Positions 1 to 6,683 of a DNA stretch of 15,357 nt are shown piece after piece; position 1 is the stretch's first letter, and every line of letters starts with the position of its first letter. The position numbers and the translations under genes are program-made. The DNA comes from Loktanella sp. (GTDB lineage Bacteria > Pseudomonadota > Alphaproteobacteria > Rhodobacterales > Rhodobacteraceae). The stretch is from NCBI GenBank assembly GCA_003551805.1, contig PUNR01000338.1, forward strand, positions 1-15,357, given 5' to 3'. Below the pieces are notes generated by a model. That model did not search any database. It was not told the origin of the DNA and worked only from the letters and a program-made list of their open reading frames with translations.

Positions 1-28
1 AAAAAGGGCGGCCTCAGCGCCGCCCTTT
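1..28 (-). terminator. Rho-independent terminator of the DUF484-xerC-pcs run
   Basis: A perfect 10-bp inverted repeat pairs bases 3-12 with 19-28, with a 6-base loop. The stem is GGGCGGC-rich. Read on the minus strand the stem runs straight into five T residues (positions 5 to 1), which is the classic intrinsic terminator form. It lies about 47 bases after the pcs stop codon, just beyond a copy of the GGGGATATTT repeat. The T run is on the minus side, so I assign it to that strand. Confidence 0.85.
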
Positions 29-33
29 ATCAT

Positions 34-65
34 CGTCCGAGCTTAAATATCCCCGCCGGAGGCAT
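34..65 (-). repeat. GGGGATATTT intercistronic repeat, copy A
   Basis: This 32-base segment matches 14767-14798 at 30 of 32 positions, and its reverse complement shares the core and the flank CTCGGACGATGAT with 8406-8434. Read on the minus strand it begins 12 bases after the pcs stop and lies before the terminator. The core (minus strand, 54 to 45) follows a short GC-rich stretch, CCTCCGGCGGGG, that can fold into a 4-bp mini-hairpin. I recall similar sequences being frequent in roseobacter genomes, but I cannot verify that here. Confidence 0.7.
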
Positions 66-74
66 AAAAGTTTT

Positions 75-770
75 TCAGCCGTCCTTGCCGTACATGATCT
101 GCTGCGCAATTCCCACGAACAACAGGTAGACCGATGTCACGACCAACCCCGAATGCGCCCAGCTTTGTGGATGAAAATCGACCCAAGCCGCCCAGCCTGC
201 AAATAGCGTCCAGCCCAGCGCCATCGGCAGCGTCACCATCCGCCAGCGTTTCGTCCGCACCGGATGCACGAATTTCAGCGGCAGGAACATCGCCACTGCC
301 AATGAAGACACCAGTACCAGCGAAATCCAGAAATTCGGCTCTAACGCGAAAATCACGAGGACCAGCATATTCCAGCATCCCGGAAACCCCGAGAACGAAT
401 AATCTTTGGTCTTCATCCGCGTATCGGCAAAATAAAGCGCCGATGCAAAAGTGATCACGATAATCGCCACCCACCCGGTCCAGCCCGGTAACAGCCCTGA
501 TTTGAACAAGGCATAAGCCGGCACAAAGACATAGGTCAGATAATCAATAATCAGATCAAGCAGGACACCATCAAAAACCGGTGCGTTCTTCTTGACCTCG
601 TAGCGTCGCGCAAGCGGGCCGTCGATGCCGTCGACAAAAAAGGCGACAACCAGCCACAAAAACATCAGGTCCCATTTTTGTTCGACCGCGGCCAACATGG
701 CCAACATCGCAAAAACAGCACCAGTTGCGGTCAGAAAGTGAACGGATAGGGCCTTGGCACGTAAATTCAT
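75..770 (-). CDS. pcs: Phosphatidylcholine synthase
   Basis: Integral membrane enzyme that condenses choline with CDP-diacylglycerol to give phosphatidylcholine and CMP. The CDP-alcohol phosphotransferase motif is visible as D50-G-x2-A-R-x12-G-x3-D72-x3-D76. The 12-residue gap is, as I recall, the variant typical of bacterial Pcs, in place of the usual 8. About 231 residues with several hydrophobic segments fits the family. The open frame extends to a GTG at 794. I prefer the ATG at 770, which has GAGAG a few bases upstream and gives an N-terminus that leads quickly into the first membrane helix; the GTG has no visible ribosome site. The gene is last in a minus-strand run after xerC, with 18 bases (GTG) or 42 bases (ATG) between them. 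It ends before a strong terminator. Confidence 0.9.
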   Translation of the reverse strand: MNLRAKALSVHFLTATGAVFAMLAMLAAVEQKWDLMFLWLVVAFFVDGIDGPLARRYEVKKNAPVFDGVLLDLIIDYLTYVFVPAYALFKSGLLPGWTGWVAIIVITFASALYFADTRMKTKDYSFSGFPGCWNMLVLVIFALEPNFWISLVLVSSLAVAMFLPLKFVHPVRTKRWRMVTLPMALGWTLFAGWAAWVDFHPQSWAHSGLVVTSVYLLFVGIAQQIMYGKDG

Positions 771-812
771 CAAACTCTCATATCGAATTTTCACTCTGGG
801 GCAACGCCAAAC

Positions 813-1733
813 TCAGGCTTTGGGATGGGCACGGTCATAGACTGCCATCAATTGTGCCGCATCCACGGCTGTATAGGCCTGCGTCGTCGACAATGACGCA
901 TGACCCAGCAATTCCTGAATGCTGCGCAGATCGCCCCCTGCGGCCATCAGATGGGTCGCAAAGGAATGGCGCAATGCATGCGGCGTTGCGGTCGCGGGCA
1001 ATCCCAGTTGCAGGCGGGCCTGCTCAACCACCTTTTGGACCGCACGCGGTGCAAGCGCGCCACCCCGCGCGGCGCGGAACAGCGGCGCTGTGGGTGTCAG
1101 CTCGTACGGGCAAAGGCGCTGATAACCCGACACCGCATCGCGGGTGACATCCAGAACCGGAACAATCCGTTCTTTGTCACCCTTTCCGGTAATACGCAGC
1201 ACGGCTGGCAGTGGCGCATCCGCGCCGGTCAACGACAAAGCCTCTGATATCCGCAATCCGCAGCCATAAAGCAGCGTGATCACCGCAGCATCACGCGCCG
1301 CGACCCAAGGATCGCGCGCTTGCAACCCGACACGGTCGATCATGTCGCTGGCGGCAGGTGCGCTTAACGGGCGGGGCAGCTTGGGCTGGAACTTTGGCGC
1401 GCGGGTGGACAGGACGGCGGTCGGCTCGAACCCTTCGCGGGCGGCCAGCCAGCGGTAAAATGACTTTACCGCCGACAACGAGCGTGCGAGCGAGCGAGCC
1501 GCCACCCCGCGCCCGCGTTCATGCGCCATCCAGGCCCGCATATCGCCAAGGCTGATCTGTGCAAAAGGCGCCAGCCCCTGCGCGCCACCATGATGCTGTG
1601 TCATGAAAGCCAGAAATCCCAGCAGATCGGCCTGATACGCCTTCAACGTATTGGCCGCGGCACCTGCCAGCGCGCGTTCATGGTCAAGCCACTGGCCCAG
1701 CGCCGCAGTCAGTGCAGGCGATATGCCGACCAT
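813..1733 (-). CDS. xerC: Tyrosine recombinase XerC
   Basis: Site-specific recombinase that, with XerD, resolves chromosome dimers at dif in the septal region. The 306-residue protein has an N-terminal SAM-like core-binding domain (about 8-100) and a C-terminal catalytic domain. All catalytic positions of the tyrosine recombinase family are visible: R161 in GLRISEAL, K184 in GKGDKE, H252 and R255 in HALRH, H278 in LGHAS, and the nucleophile Y287 in TQAYT. Length is normal for XerC. Its ATG overlaps the TGA of the DUF484 gene by one base, so translation is probably coupled. The DUF484-xerC pairing is also known from E. coli (yigA-xerC), which favours XerC over XerD. Confidence 0.93.
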   Translation of the reverse strand: MVGISPALTAALGQWLDHERALAGAAANTLKAYQADLLGFLAFMTQHHGGAQGLAPFAQISLGDMRAWMAHERGRGVAARSLARSLSAVKSFYRWLAAREGFEPTAVLSTRAPKFQPKLPRPLSAPAASDMIDRVGLQARDPWVAARDAAVITLLYGCGLRISEALSLTGADAPLPAVLRITGKGDKERIVPVLDVTRDAVSGYQRLCPYELTPTAPLFRAARGGALAPRAVQKVVEQARLQLGLPATATPHALRHSFATHLMAAGGDLRSIQELLGHASLSTTQAYTAVDAAQLMAVYDRAHPKA

Positions 1734-2425
1734 CAGCCCAGCCAGCGGCGCAACACCCGTTCCAGAACGCCGGTGAAAAAGGCCAGCAGGTCCGTGCCTT
1801 GGGATTGTGTAAATTGTTCGGGGTTTTCGCTGCCCATGACCAGCATGGCTGACCTGCGCCCTTCGCCAAGGTCAAGCTTCAGGCAAGCCTCGGACTGGAT
1901 GAAGGGCGCGCGTTCACCGTACAGACTGGCACCCACGTTCTGGAACTTGCGCAACGTGACCTGACGGGCGGGCATGTTGCGACCAACGGTGATGTAATTC
2001 GCCACAAAATCGGCAGGCACGACGACAATGGCGGGGTCCATATCCGTGTGCCCGTCAGGATCATCGGATTCGAGCGCCAGCCGGATCGCGTCAACCCGCA
2101 GCGTGTCTGCCACATCGCCAGTCATTGCCTGAAGAAAGGCTACAAAATTATCCGCATCCATCATCCGCAAAATCGCGCGATGCACCTGATTGGTGCCCGC
2201 CAGATTGTCATAGGCAGCAGCAATCACATTGCGGTGGGTGTCTTCCAACCGGTCGAAACGTGCCTCGAGCCGTTCCATCGCGATGGCGCGCAGATCGACA
2301 ACATTGCCGCGCGCGTCGTCATTTGCCCCGACAAGGGCGCGCATGACGTCGTGATCGTCCAGAAGGACATCGGGGTTTGCGATGATCTTCGCACGAAGAT
2401 CATCCGCCATTGATGTGTTGGTCAT
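1733..2425 (-). CDS. DUF484 family protein
   Basis: A soluble protein of about 230 residues matching the DUF484 family, which is related to GAF domains and commonly encoded next to xerC; its molecular role is not known. The N-terminal half is helical (ADDLRAKIIANPDVLLDDHDVM is typical, with a coiled-coil-like ERLEARFDRLEDTHRN stretch), and the C-terminal half has a GAF-like mixed pattern ending in a predicted helix. The open frame reaches back to a TTG at 2455. I chose the ATG at 2425, preceded by AGAGCAGG; an ATG at 2410 is also possible. The stop overlaps the xerC start as TGATG. It is the first gene of the DUF484-xerC-pcs run. Confidence 0.82.
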   Translation of the reverse strand: MTNTSMADDLRAKIIANPDVLLDDHDVMRALVGANDDARGNVVDLRAIAMERLEARFDRLEDTHRNVIAAAYDNLAGTNQVHRAILRMMDADNFVAFLQAMTGDVADTLRVDAIRLALESDDPDGHTDMDPAIVVVPADFVANYITVGRNMPARQVTLRKFQNVGASLYGERAPFIQSEACLKLDLGEGRRSAMLVMGSENPEQFTQSQGTDLLAFFTGVLERVLRRWLG

Positions 2426-2535
2426 GTGCCTGCTCTGCTTTTTGCTTTTTTGCAAACTAGCAGGTCACAAAGCATGACGCCGCAACTTTTTTGACGTTGC
2501 AGCCAGCGGCGTGGCGTTTTTGTCAAAGCCGTGGG

Positions 2536-2561
2536 GTAAGGTGGGTCATGACCCACCCTAC
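2536..2561. repeat. Palindrome with GGTGGGTCATGACCCACC core
   Basis: Bases 2540-2557 form a perfect 18-base palindrome, extended to 26 bases with one mismatched pair. A second palindrome, CCGGCGCCGG, follows directly at 2561-2570 beside the end of the transaldolase gene. As RNA the large palindrome would form a stem of up to 12 bp, so it could end or protect the transaldolase transcript, but no T run follows on either strand. It may be a member of a dispersed repeat family; a related sequence lies inside priA. Confidence 0.55.
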
Positions 2562-2571
2562 CGGCGCCGGA

Positions 2572-3225
2572 TCAAAGGATCTTGATGCCCGCTTTTTCAA
2601 CGTCCGCCATGAAACCGGCCAGACCCTTGTCGGTCAGCAGGTGATTGGCCATCGCCTTGATTACCGCAGGGGGTGCGGTGGCGACATCGGCGCCGATCTT
2701 GGCGCAATCGGACATATGGTTTGCCGTACGGATCGAAGCTGCCAGAATCTGCGTTTTGAACCCGTAATTGTCATAGATCGTGCGGATATCTTCGATCAGT
2801 TCCAACCCATCAAGGTTAAGGTCATCCAAACGACCGATGAACGGGCTGATGAAGGTCGCGCCGGCCTTGGCCGCCAGCAATGCCTGATTGGCCGAGAAGC
2901 ACAGCGTCACGTTGACCATGATGCCGTCATCCGACAGCGTCTTGCAGGTTTGCAGACCGGCCCATGTCAGCGGCACTTTGACCGCGATGTTATCGGCGAT
3001 CTTGGCCAACTTGCGGCCTTCGGCCAGCATGGTTTCTGCGTCCAGCGCCACGACTTCGGCAGAAACGGGACCGCTGACCAGATCACAGATTTCCTTGGTC
3101 ACTTCCAGAATATTGCGGCCTGATTTGGCGATCAGCGACGGGTTTGTTGTCACACCGTCCACCATGCCAAGGTCATTGAGTTCCTTGATCTGGTCAATCT
3201 CGGCTGTGTCTACGAAAAACTTCAT
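2572..3225 (-). CDS. fsa: Transaldolase / fructose-6-phosphate aldolase (TalC/FSA subfamily)
   Basis: Small class I aldolase of 217 residues, the length of the TalC/FSA subfamily. It starts with the family signature MKFFVDTAEI and has TTNPSLIAKSG at 26-36. The Schiff-base lysine is K83 in IAVKVPLT. At position 129, in ISPFIGR, it has Phe. From memory, transaldolases have Phe here and E. coli fructose-6-phosphate aldolase has Tyr, so I favour transaldolase activity (dihydroxyacetone transfer in the pentose phosphate pathway) over true FSA activity. The ATG at 3225 is preceded by a strong GGAGGG ribosome site. The gene diverges from priA across an 84-base gap. No partner sugar genes are adjacent. 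Confidence 0.88.
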   Translation of the reverse strand: MKFFVDTAEIDQIKELNDLGMVDGVTTNPSLIAKSGRNILEVTKEICDLVSGPVSAEVVALDAETMLAEGRKLAKIADNIAVKVPLTWAGLQTCKTLSDDGIMVNVTLCFSANQALLAAKAGATFISPFIGRLDDLNLDGLELIEDIRTIYDNYGFKTQILAASIRTANHMSDCAKIGADVATAPPAVIKAMANHLLTDKGLAGFMADVEKAGIKIL

Positions 3226-3309
3226 AACTTCCCTCCGGGGATGGGTTGGTGTTTGCTGTCCCAGCGTTTACCTGACCACAGGCAGGGCGTGAACCCTCAA
3301 AAGGCGGTT

Positions 3310-5502
3310 ATGACAGACAGCTATTTTCATCAAGGCGATCTGGTCGGCGTACTGACCACCCAACCGCTTGACCGGCTCTTGGATTACAAGGCGCCCGAAG
3401 GCGGCTGTCATCTAGGCGCTTTCGTCGAGGTCCCTTTGGGTCCGCGCAAGGTACTGGGTGTCGTCTGGGGTGCGGGCAAGGGCGATTACGACATTGCCAA
3501 AATCCGTTCGGTCATTCGCGTGCTGGACCTTGCGCCGATGCGCGATGAAATGCGCGATTTCCTGACCCGCGCGGCGGATTACACGCTGACGCCGCTGCCC
3601 GCGATGCTGCGCCTTGGCACCCGCGCGCCGGGCCTTGGCGATGCGCCGTCCATGCGCAAGGTCTACCGGCTGGGCGACCGTGACCCCGACCGCAAGACTA
3701 CCGCCCGCGACAAGGTGCTGGGCGTGCTGCGCGATTATGGCGGGCTGGCGTTCACTTTGGGCGAACTGGCCGAGGCGGCCGATGTCGGCCCGTCGGTGGT
3801 CAAAGGTCTGGTTGCCCAAGGCGCTGTACTGGAACAGGACGCCCCGCGCGACACACCCTACCCGCCGTTGGACCCCGATCACGGCGGCAAGGCGCTGAAC
3901 CCCGACCAGACCGCAGGGGCCGAGGCGCTGCGCGCCGCCCTGCGCAAAGATGGCTATGGCACGACCTTGCTGAAAGGCGTGACAGGCTCCGGCAAGACCG
4001 AGGTCTACCTAGAGGCAGTGGCAGAATGTCTGCGCATGGGGCGTCAGGCGCTGGTCCTGCTGCCCGAAATCGCGCTATCAGGTGAATTCATTGAACGGGT
4101 CGAGGCGCGTTTCGGCATGAAACCCGCCGAATGGCATTCCGGCGTGACGATGACTGAACGTCGCCGCTGCTGGCGGATGGTCGGGCAAGGTGATGCGCAG
4201 ATGGTCGTGGGCGCACGTTCAGCGTTGTTCCTGCCATTCCAGAACCTTGGGCTGATCGTTGTCGATGAAGAACACGACACATCCTACAAACAAGAAGACG
4301 GTGTGCTTTACAACGCCCGCGACATGGCGGTGCTACGTGCGGCGATTTGCGGGGCGCAGGTTGTGCTGGCCTCGGCCACGCCCAGTCTGGAAAGCTGGGC
4401 TAATGCGCAAGCGGGCAAATATCAGCGGCTTGACCTGACCGCCCGCTTTGGCGCTGCGGTCATGCCACAGATGGCAGCGATTGATATGCGGGTCGAGGAA
4501 CTGCCACACGGGCGGTGGGTTTCACCCACCTTACGCGATGCCATGGCCAACAGGCTGGAAAAGGGCGAACAATCACTGATTTTTCTCAATCGGCGGGGGT
4601 ATGCACCGGTCACCTTATGCCGTGCCTGCGGGCATCAGATCGGATGCGACCATTGCGATGCGCGGATGGTGGAACACCGGTTTCAGAATCGCCTGATGTG
4701 CCACCAATGCGGCGAGACAAAACCGGTTCCGGTGATCTGCCCTTCTTGCGGTGCTGCGGACAAGCTTGCCGCAGTCGGCCCCGGTGTGGAACGTATGGGC
4801 GAAGAGGTCGCCGCCCTGTTCCCCACCGCGCGCATCGCCGTGCTGTCTTCGGACCTGTACGGTTCGGCCCGCGCGATGAAGGCGCATATCGCTGAAATCG
4901 CCCAAGGCGGCACCGACATCATCATCGGCACACAGCTTGTCGCGAAGGGGCACAACTTTCCCAATCTCACGCTGGTGGGCGTCATCGACGCCGATCTTGG
5001 CTTGCAAGGGTCAGACTTACGCGCTGCAGAACGCACTTTCCAGCTGATGCGGCAGGTCGCTGGCCGCGCAGGGCGGGCCGAAACGCCGGGGGTCGCCCTG
5101 TTGCAAACATATCAGCCTGACCACCCTGTGATCCGCGCCATTCTGGATGACAATGAAGAAGGTTTTTGGACTGCCGAAGCAGCCGAACGTCGCGCTGCAG
5201 GCGTTCCACCCTTTGGCCGGATGGCCGGTATCATTCTAAGCGGGCCTGATCTCAAAGCCGTCTTTGACCTCGGTAATGACATGGCGCGGCACGATGCGCC
5301 GTTGCGCCAGATAGGTGCGCAGGTCTATGGCCCTGCGCCTGCGCCCATCGCGCGGGTACGCGGGCGACACCGTATCAGGTTGCTGGTAAAGGCTGACAAG
5401 TCAGCGCCGCTGCAAGCAGCACTTGCGCCATGGATCGCGCAATTCAGACTGGCTGCCAACATCAGGATCGCGGTCGATATCGATCCGCAAAGTTTTTACT
5501 GA
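3310..5502 (+). CDS. priA: Primosomal protein N' (replication restart helicase PriA)
   Basis: 3'-to-5' DNA helicase that recognises stalled forks and reloads the replisome. In order: an N-terminal DNA-binding region (about 1-105), a linker with a winged-helix-like part, then the helicase core with Walker A GVTGSGKT at 223-230 and Walker B DEEH at 319-322. Eight zinc-binding cysteines follow in four pairs (437/440, 446/449, 464/467, 477/480), then GTQLVAKGHNFP and the QVAGRAGRAE helicase motif. The 730-residue length is normal. The frame is open back to 3241, but ATG 3310 has AAGGCGG just upstream and gives the usual N-terminus. It stops 18 bases before the convergent small gene, with no hairpin terminator seen between them. 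Confidence 0.95.
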   Translation: MTDSYFHQGDLVGVLTTQPLDRLLDYKAPEGGCHLGAFVEVPLGPRKVLGVVWGAGKGDYDIAKIRSVIRVLDLAPMRDEMRDFLTRAADYTLTPLPAMLRLGTRAPGLGDAPSMRKVYRLGDRDPDRKTTARDKVLGVLRDYGGLAFTLGELAEAADVGPSVVKGLVAQGAVLEQDAPRDTPYPPLDPDHGGKALNPDQTAGAEALRAALRKDGYGTTLLKGVTGSGKTEVYLEAVAECLRMGRQALVLLPEIALSGEFIERVEARFGMKPAEWHSGVTMTERRRCWRMVGQGDAQMVVGARSALFLPFQNLGLIVVDEEHDTSYKQEDGVLYNARDMAVLRAAICGAQVVLASATPSLESWANAQAGKYQRLDLTARFGAAVMPQMAAIDMRVEELPHGRWVSPTLRDAMANRLEKGEQSLIFLNRRGYAPVTLCRACGHQIGCDHCDARMVEHRFQNRLMCHQCGETKPVPVICPSCGAADKLAAVGPGVERMGEEVAALFPTARIAVLSSDLYGSARAMKAHIAEIAQGGTDIIIGTQLVAKGHNFPNLTLVGVIDADLGLQGSDLRAAERTFQLMRQVAGRAGRAETPGVALLQTYQPDHPVIRAILDDNEEGFWTAEAAERRAAGVPPFGRMAGIILSGPDLKAVFDLGNDMARHDAPLRQIGAQVYGPAPAPIARVRGRHRIRLLVKADKSAPLQAALAPWIAQFRLAANIRIAVDIDPQSFY

Positions 5503-5520
5503 CCCGCGTTTAGCCAGCCC

Positions 5521-5748
5521 TTAAGACGTTACTTCGCGAGTGGCCGAGAAACTACAACCGGACCCGGCACCTGCAGCGGGCATCGGCGTGGTTGTCGGGG
5601 TCAAGCCACAGCTTTGGGTGCCAGCGTTGAAGGTCATGCCGACAGGGCAGCTTTGCGCTGCGACAGGTTCGCTTGGTGTGGGAAGGGTCGTGTCTTGTGC
5701 ATGTGCTGCAACTGGCATCATTGCCAAGGCGAAGATAATAGCGCGCAT
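5521..5748 (-). CDS. Small secreted protein, cysteine-containing, unknown function
   Basis: A 75-residue protein I do not recognise. It has a clear Sec signal peptide with likely cleavage at AHA-QD (residues 17/18), leaving a mature protein of about 58 residues rich in Pro, Thr, Ala and Ser. The segment CPVGMTFNAGTQSC (34-47) resembles the first part of chitin-binding peritrophin-A-type domains, but there are only three cysteines (34, 47, 65), too few for a complete domain. The start is well supported by AAAGGAGA eight bases or so before the ATG. It is the last gene of the minus-strand group after dgkA and the DUF6455 gene, and a dyad lies upstream at 5790-5805. Confidence 0.65.
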   Translation of the reverse strand: MRAIIFALAMMPVAAHAQDTTLPTPSEPVAAQSCPVGMTFNAGTQSCGLTPTTTPMPAAGAGSGCSFSATREVTS

Positions 5749-5789
5749 GTCGTTCTCCTTTGGTTGACGTTAGGACAACCTTAGGGAAC

Positions 5790-5805
5790 TTGCAGCCGTC
5801 TGCAA
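5790..5805. promoter_or_regulatory. Candidate operator dyad TTGCAG-N4-CTGCAA
   Basis: The two 6-base arms are perfect inverted repeats around CCGT, so the central dinucleotide is CG. This even-length dyad with a central CG is the general form of LacI-family operators. It lies about 42 bases upstream of the start of the small secreted protein gene. A pair of CCTAA-type direct repeats (minus strand, about 5772-5786) sits between the dyad and the gene. No LacI-type regulator gene is in the window, and the dyad could instead be a short RNA hairpin. Confidence 0.3.
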
Positions 5806-5838
5806 ATAGTCCAAACCGTCGCAGCCAAATTTAACCGA

Positions 5839-6102
5839 TCAACCTGCCTGAGCGACGCGCAATTGCGCAAAAGTATCGCGATTGACGCAATATTCAGGCG
5901 CTTGCGGCAAAACCGGCATAGTGGACAGCAGCTTGTCACATTTGCCGACCTGCGTACAACCACGGCACCCCGTGACCATATCGGCGTAAGCGGGCGCATC
6001 GATTTGCCCCTGATCCAGCGCGGTAGACAGGTCCACCTCGCAGGCTTTGGACATTTTCACCACCCGCAGGAAGTGTTCGCGTATATCGCCAAGAGTTTGC
6101 AT
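5839..6102 (-). CDS. DUF6455 family small cysteine-rich protein
   Basis: An 87-residue soluble protein with the pattern of the DUF6455 family, small Cys-rich proteins found mainly in Rhodobacterales and of unknown function. Five cysteines are at 21, 46, 49, 55 and 72, with the hallmark GCRGCTQVGKCDKLL at 45-59 followed by a Pro-rich turn and a C-terminal YCVNRDTF. The spacing suggests a possible metal or redox site, though this is inference. The frame extends upstream to 6168, but the ATG at 6102 has GGAGG at good distance and gives the usual MxxLGDIxxH-type start. It follows dgkA by 78 bases on the same strand. Confidence 0.78.
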   Translation of the reverse strand: MQTLGDIREHFLRVVKMSKACEVDLSTALDQGQIDAPAYADMVTGCRGCTQVGKCDKLLSTMPVLPQAPEYCVNRDTFAQLRVAQAG

Positions 6103-6180
6103 CAAGAACCTCCATTCAATGTGCCCAGACTGGCACAGGTGATTCTGTTGGTCCTTGCGATGGATCAATTGGGGTGGGCG

Positions 6181-6540
6181 TTACCAGATCAGGCCGATGA
6201 TGACACAAAGCCAGGCCACCCCGACCGCGATCCCCGTCACGGCGACGGCAGCAGACCCGCAATCCTTGGCATATCTGGCCGCATCGCGCCGGTCTGGGCT
6301 GATATCGTCAACCACCCGTTCTATGGCGGTGTTCATGCATTCTGCCGCCAACACCAGAATCCCCCCCATCAAAAGCATCCCCCGTTCCCCCGCCGTCAAA
6401 GGCAGAACAAAGGCCAGAACGGCAAAGACAACATTCATGACCACCCATTGCGCCATTGATCCTTCAGTGCGCCAGACATGCACAAAGCCGTCCCACGACC
6501 AGATTGCCCTTTGCCGGACCCGCATGATCTGATGCCACAT
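6181..6540 (-). CDS. dgkA: Diacylglycerol kinase (DagK family)
   Basis: Small inner-membrane enzyme that phosphorylates diacylglycerol with ATP to phosphatidic acid, recycling lipid released by envelope glucan or lipid modification. The 119-residue length matches the trimeric DagK family. Three hydrophobic segments are visible (about 31-50, 53-68 and 97-118). The signature E67-C-M-N70-T-A-I-E74-R-V-V-D corresponds to the catalytic and metal-binding ELLNSAIEAVVD of E. coli DgkA, followed by AKDCGSAAVAV at 91-101. The ATG at 6540 has AAAAGG eight bases upstream. It is divergent from the trhA-like gene over 143 bases and heads the minus-strand group with the DUF6455 gene. Confidence 0.9.
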   Translation of the reverse strand: MWHQIMRVRQRAIWSWDGFVHVWRTEGSMAQWVVMNVVFAVLAFVLPLTAGERGMLLMGGILVLAAECMNTAIERVVDDISPDRRDAARYAKDCGSAAVAVTGIAVGVAWLCVIIGLIW

Positions 6541-6657
6541 GATTGTTACCTTTTACTGCAAATCGTGCTTTTTGGCAGATTGCGCAAAGCGACGCGCCCT
6601 GCCAAGCCCTGTCAGTGACCCAACGGAACATTTGACCGCAGCCGTGCGTCGCTCAGA

Positions 6658-6666
6658 TGATATAAT
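6658..6666 (+). promoter_or_regulatory. Candidate extended -10 promoter for the trhA-like gene
   Basis: TGATATAAT is a perfect extended -10 element (TGnTATAAT), 17 bases upstream of the start codon. TTGACC at 6632-6637 would make a -35 but the 23-base spacing is too long, so the extended -10 would have to act alone. Transcription would start near 6673 with a leader of only about 11 bases, which may leave ACGGAG at 6673-6678 at the extreme 5' end. Confidence 0.4.
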
Positions 6667-6683
6667 ACAAAGACGGAGCCGAC

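Noticed and set aside
2491..3123. 210-residue open frame on plus, antisense to the transaldolase gene
   Set aside because: It mirrors a well-supported gene, has no family features, and its composition (rich in His, Arg, Gln, Asp) is typical of antisense frames in GC-rich DNA.
3412..3882. 156-residue open frame on minus inside priA
   Set aside because: Antisense shadow of priA with His/Arg/Gln-rich composition and no domain.
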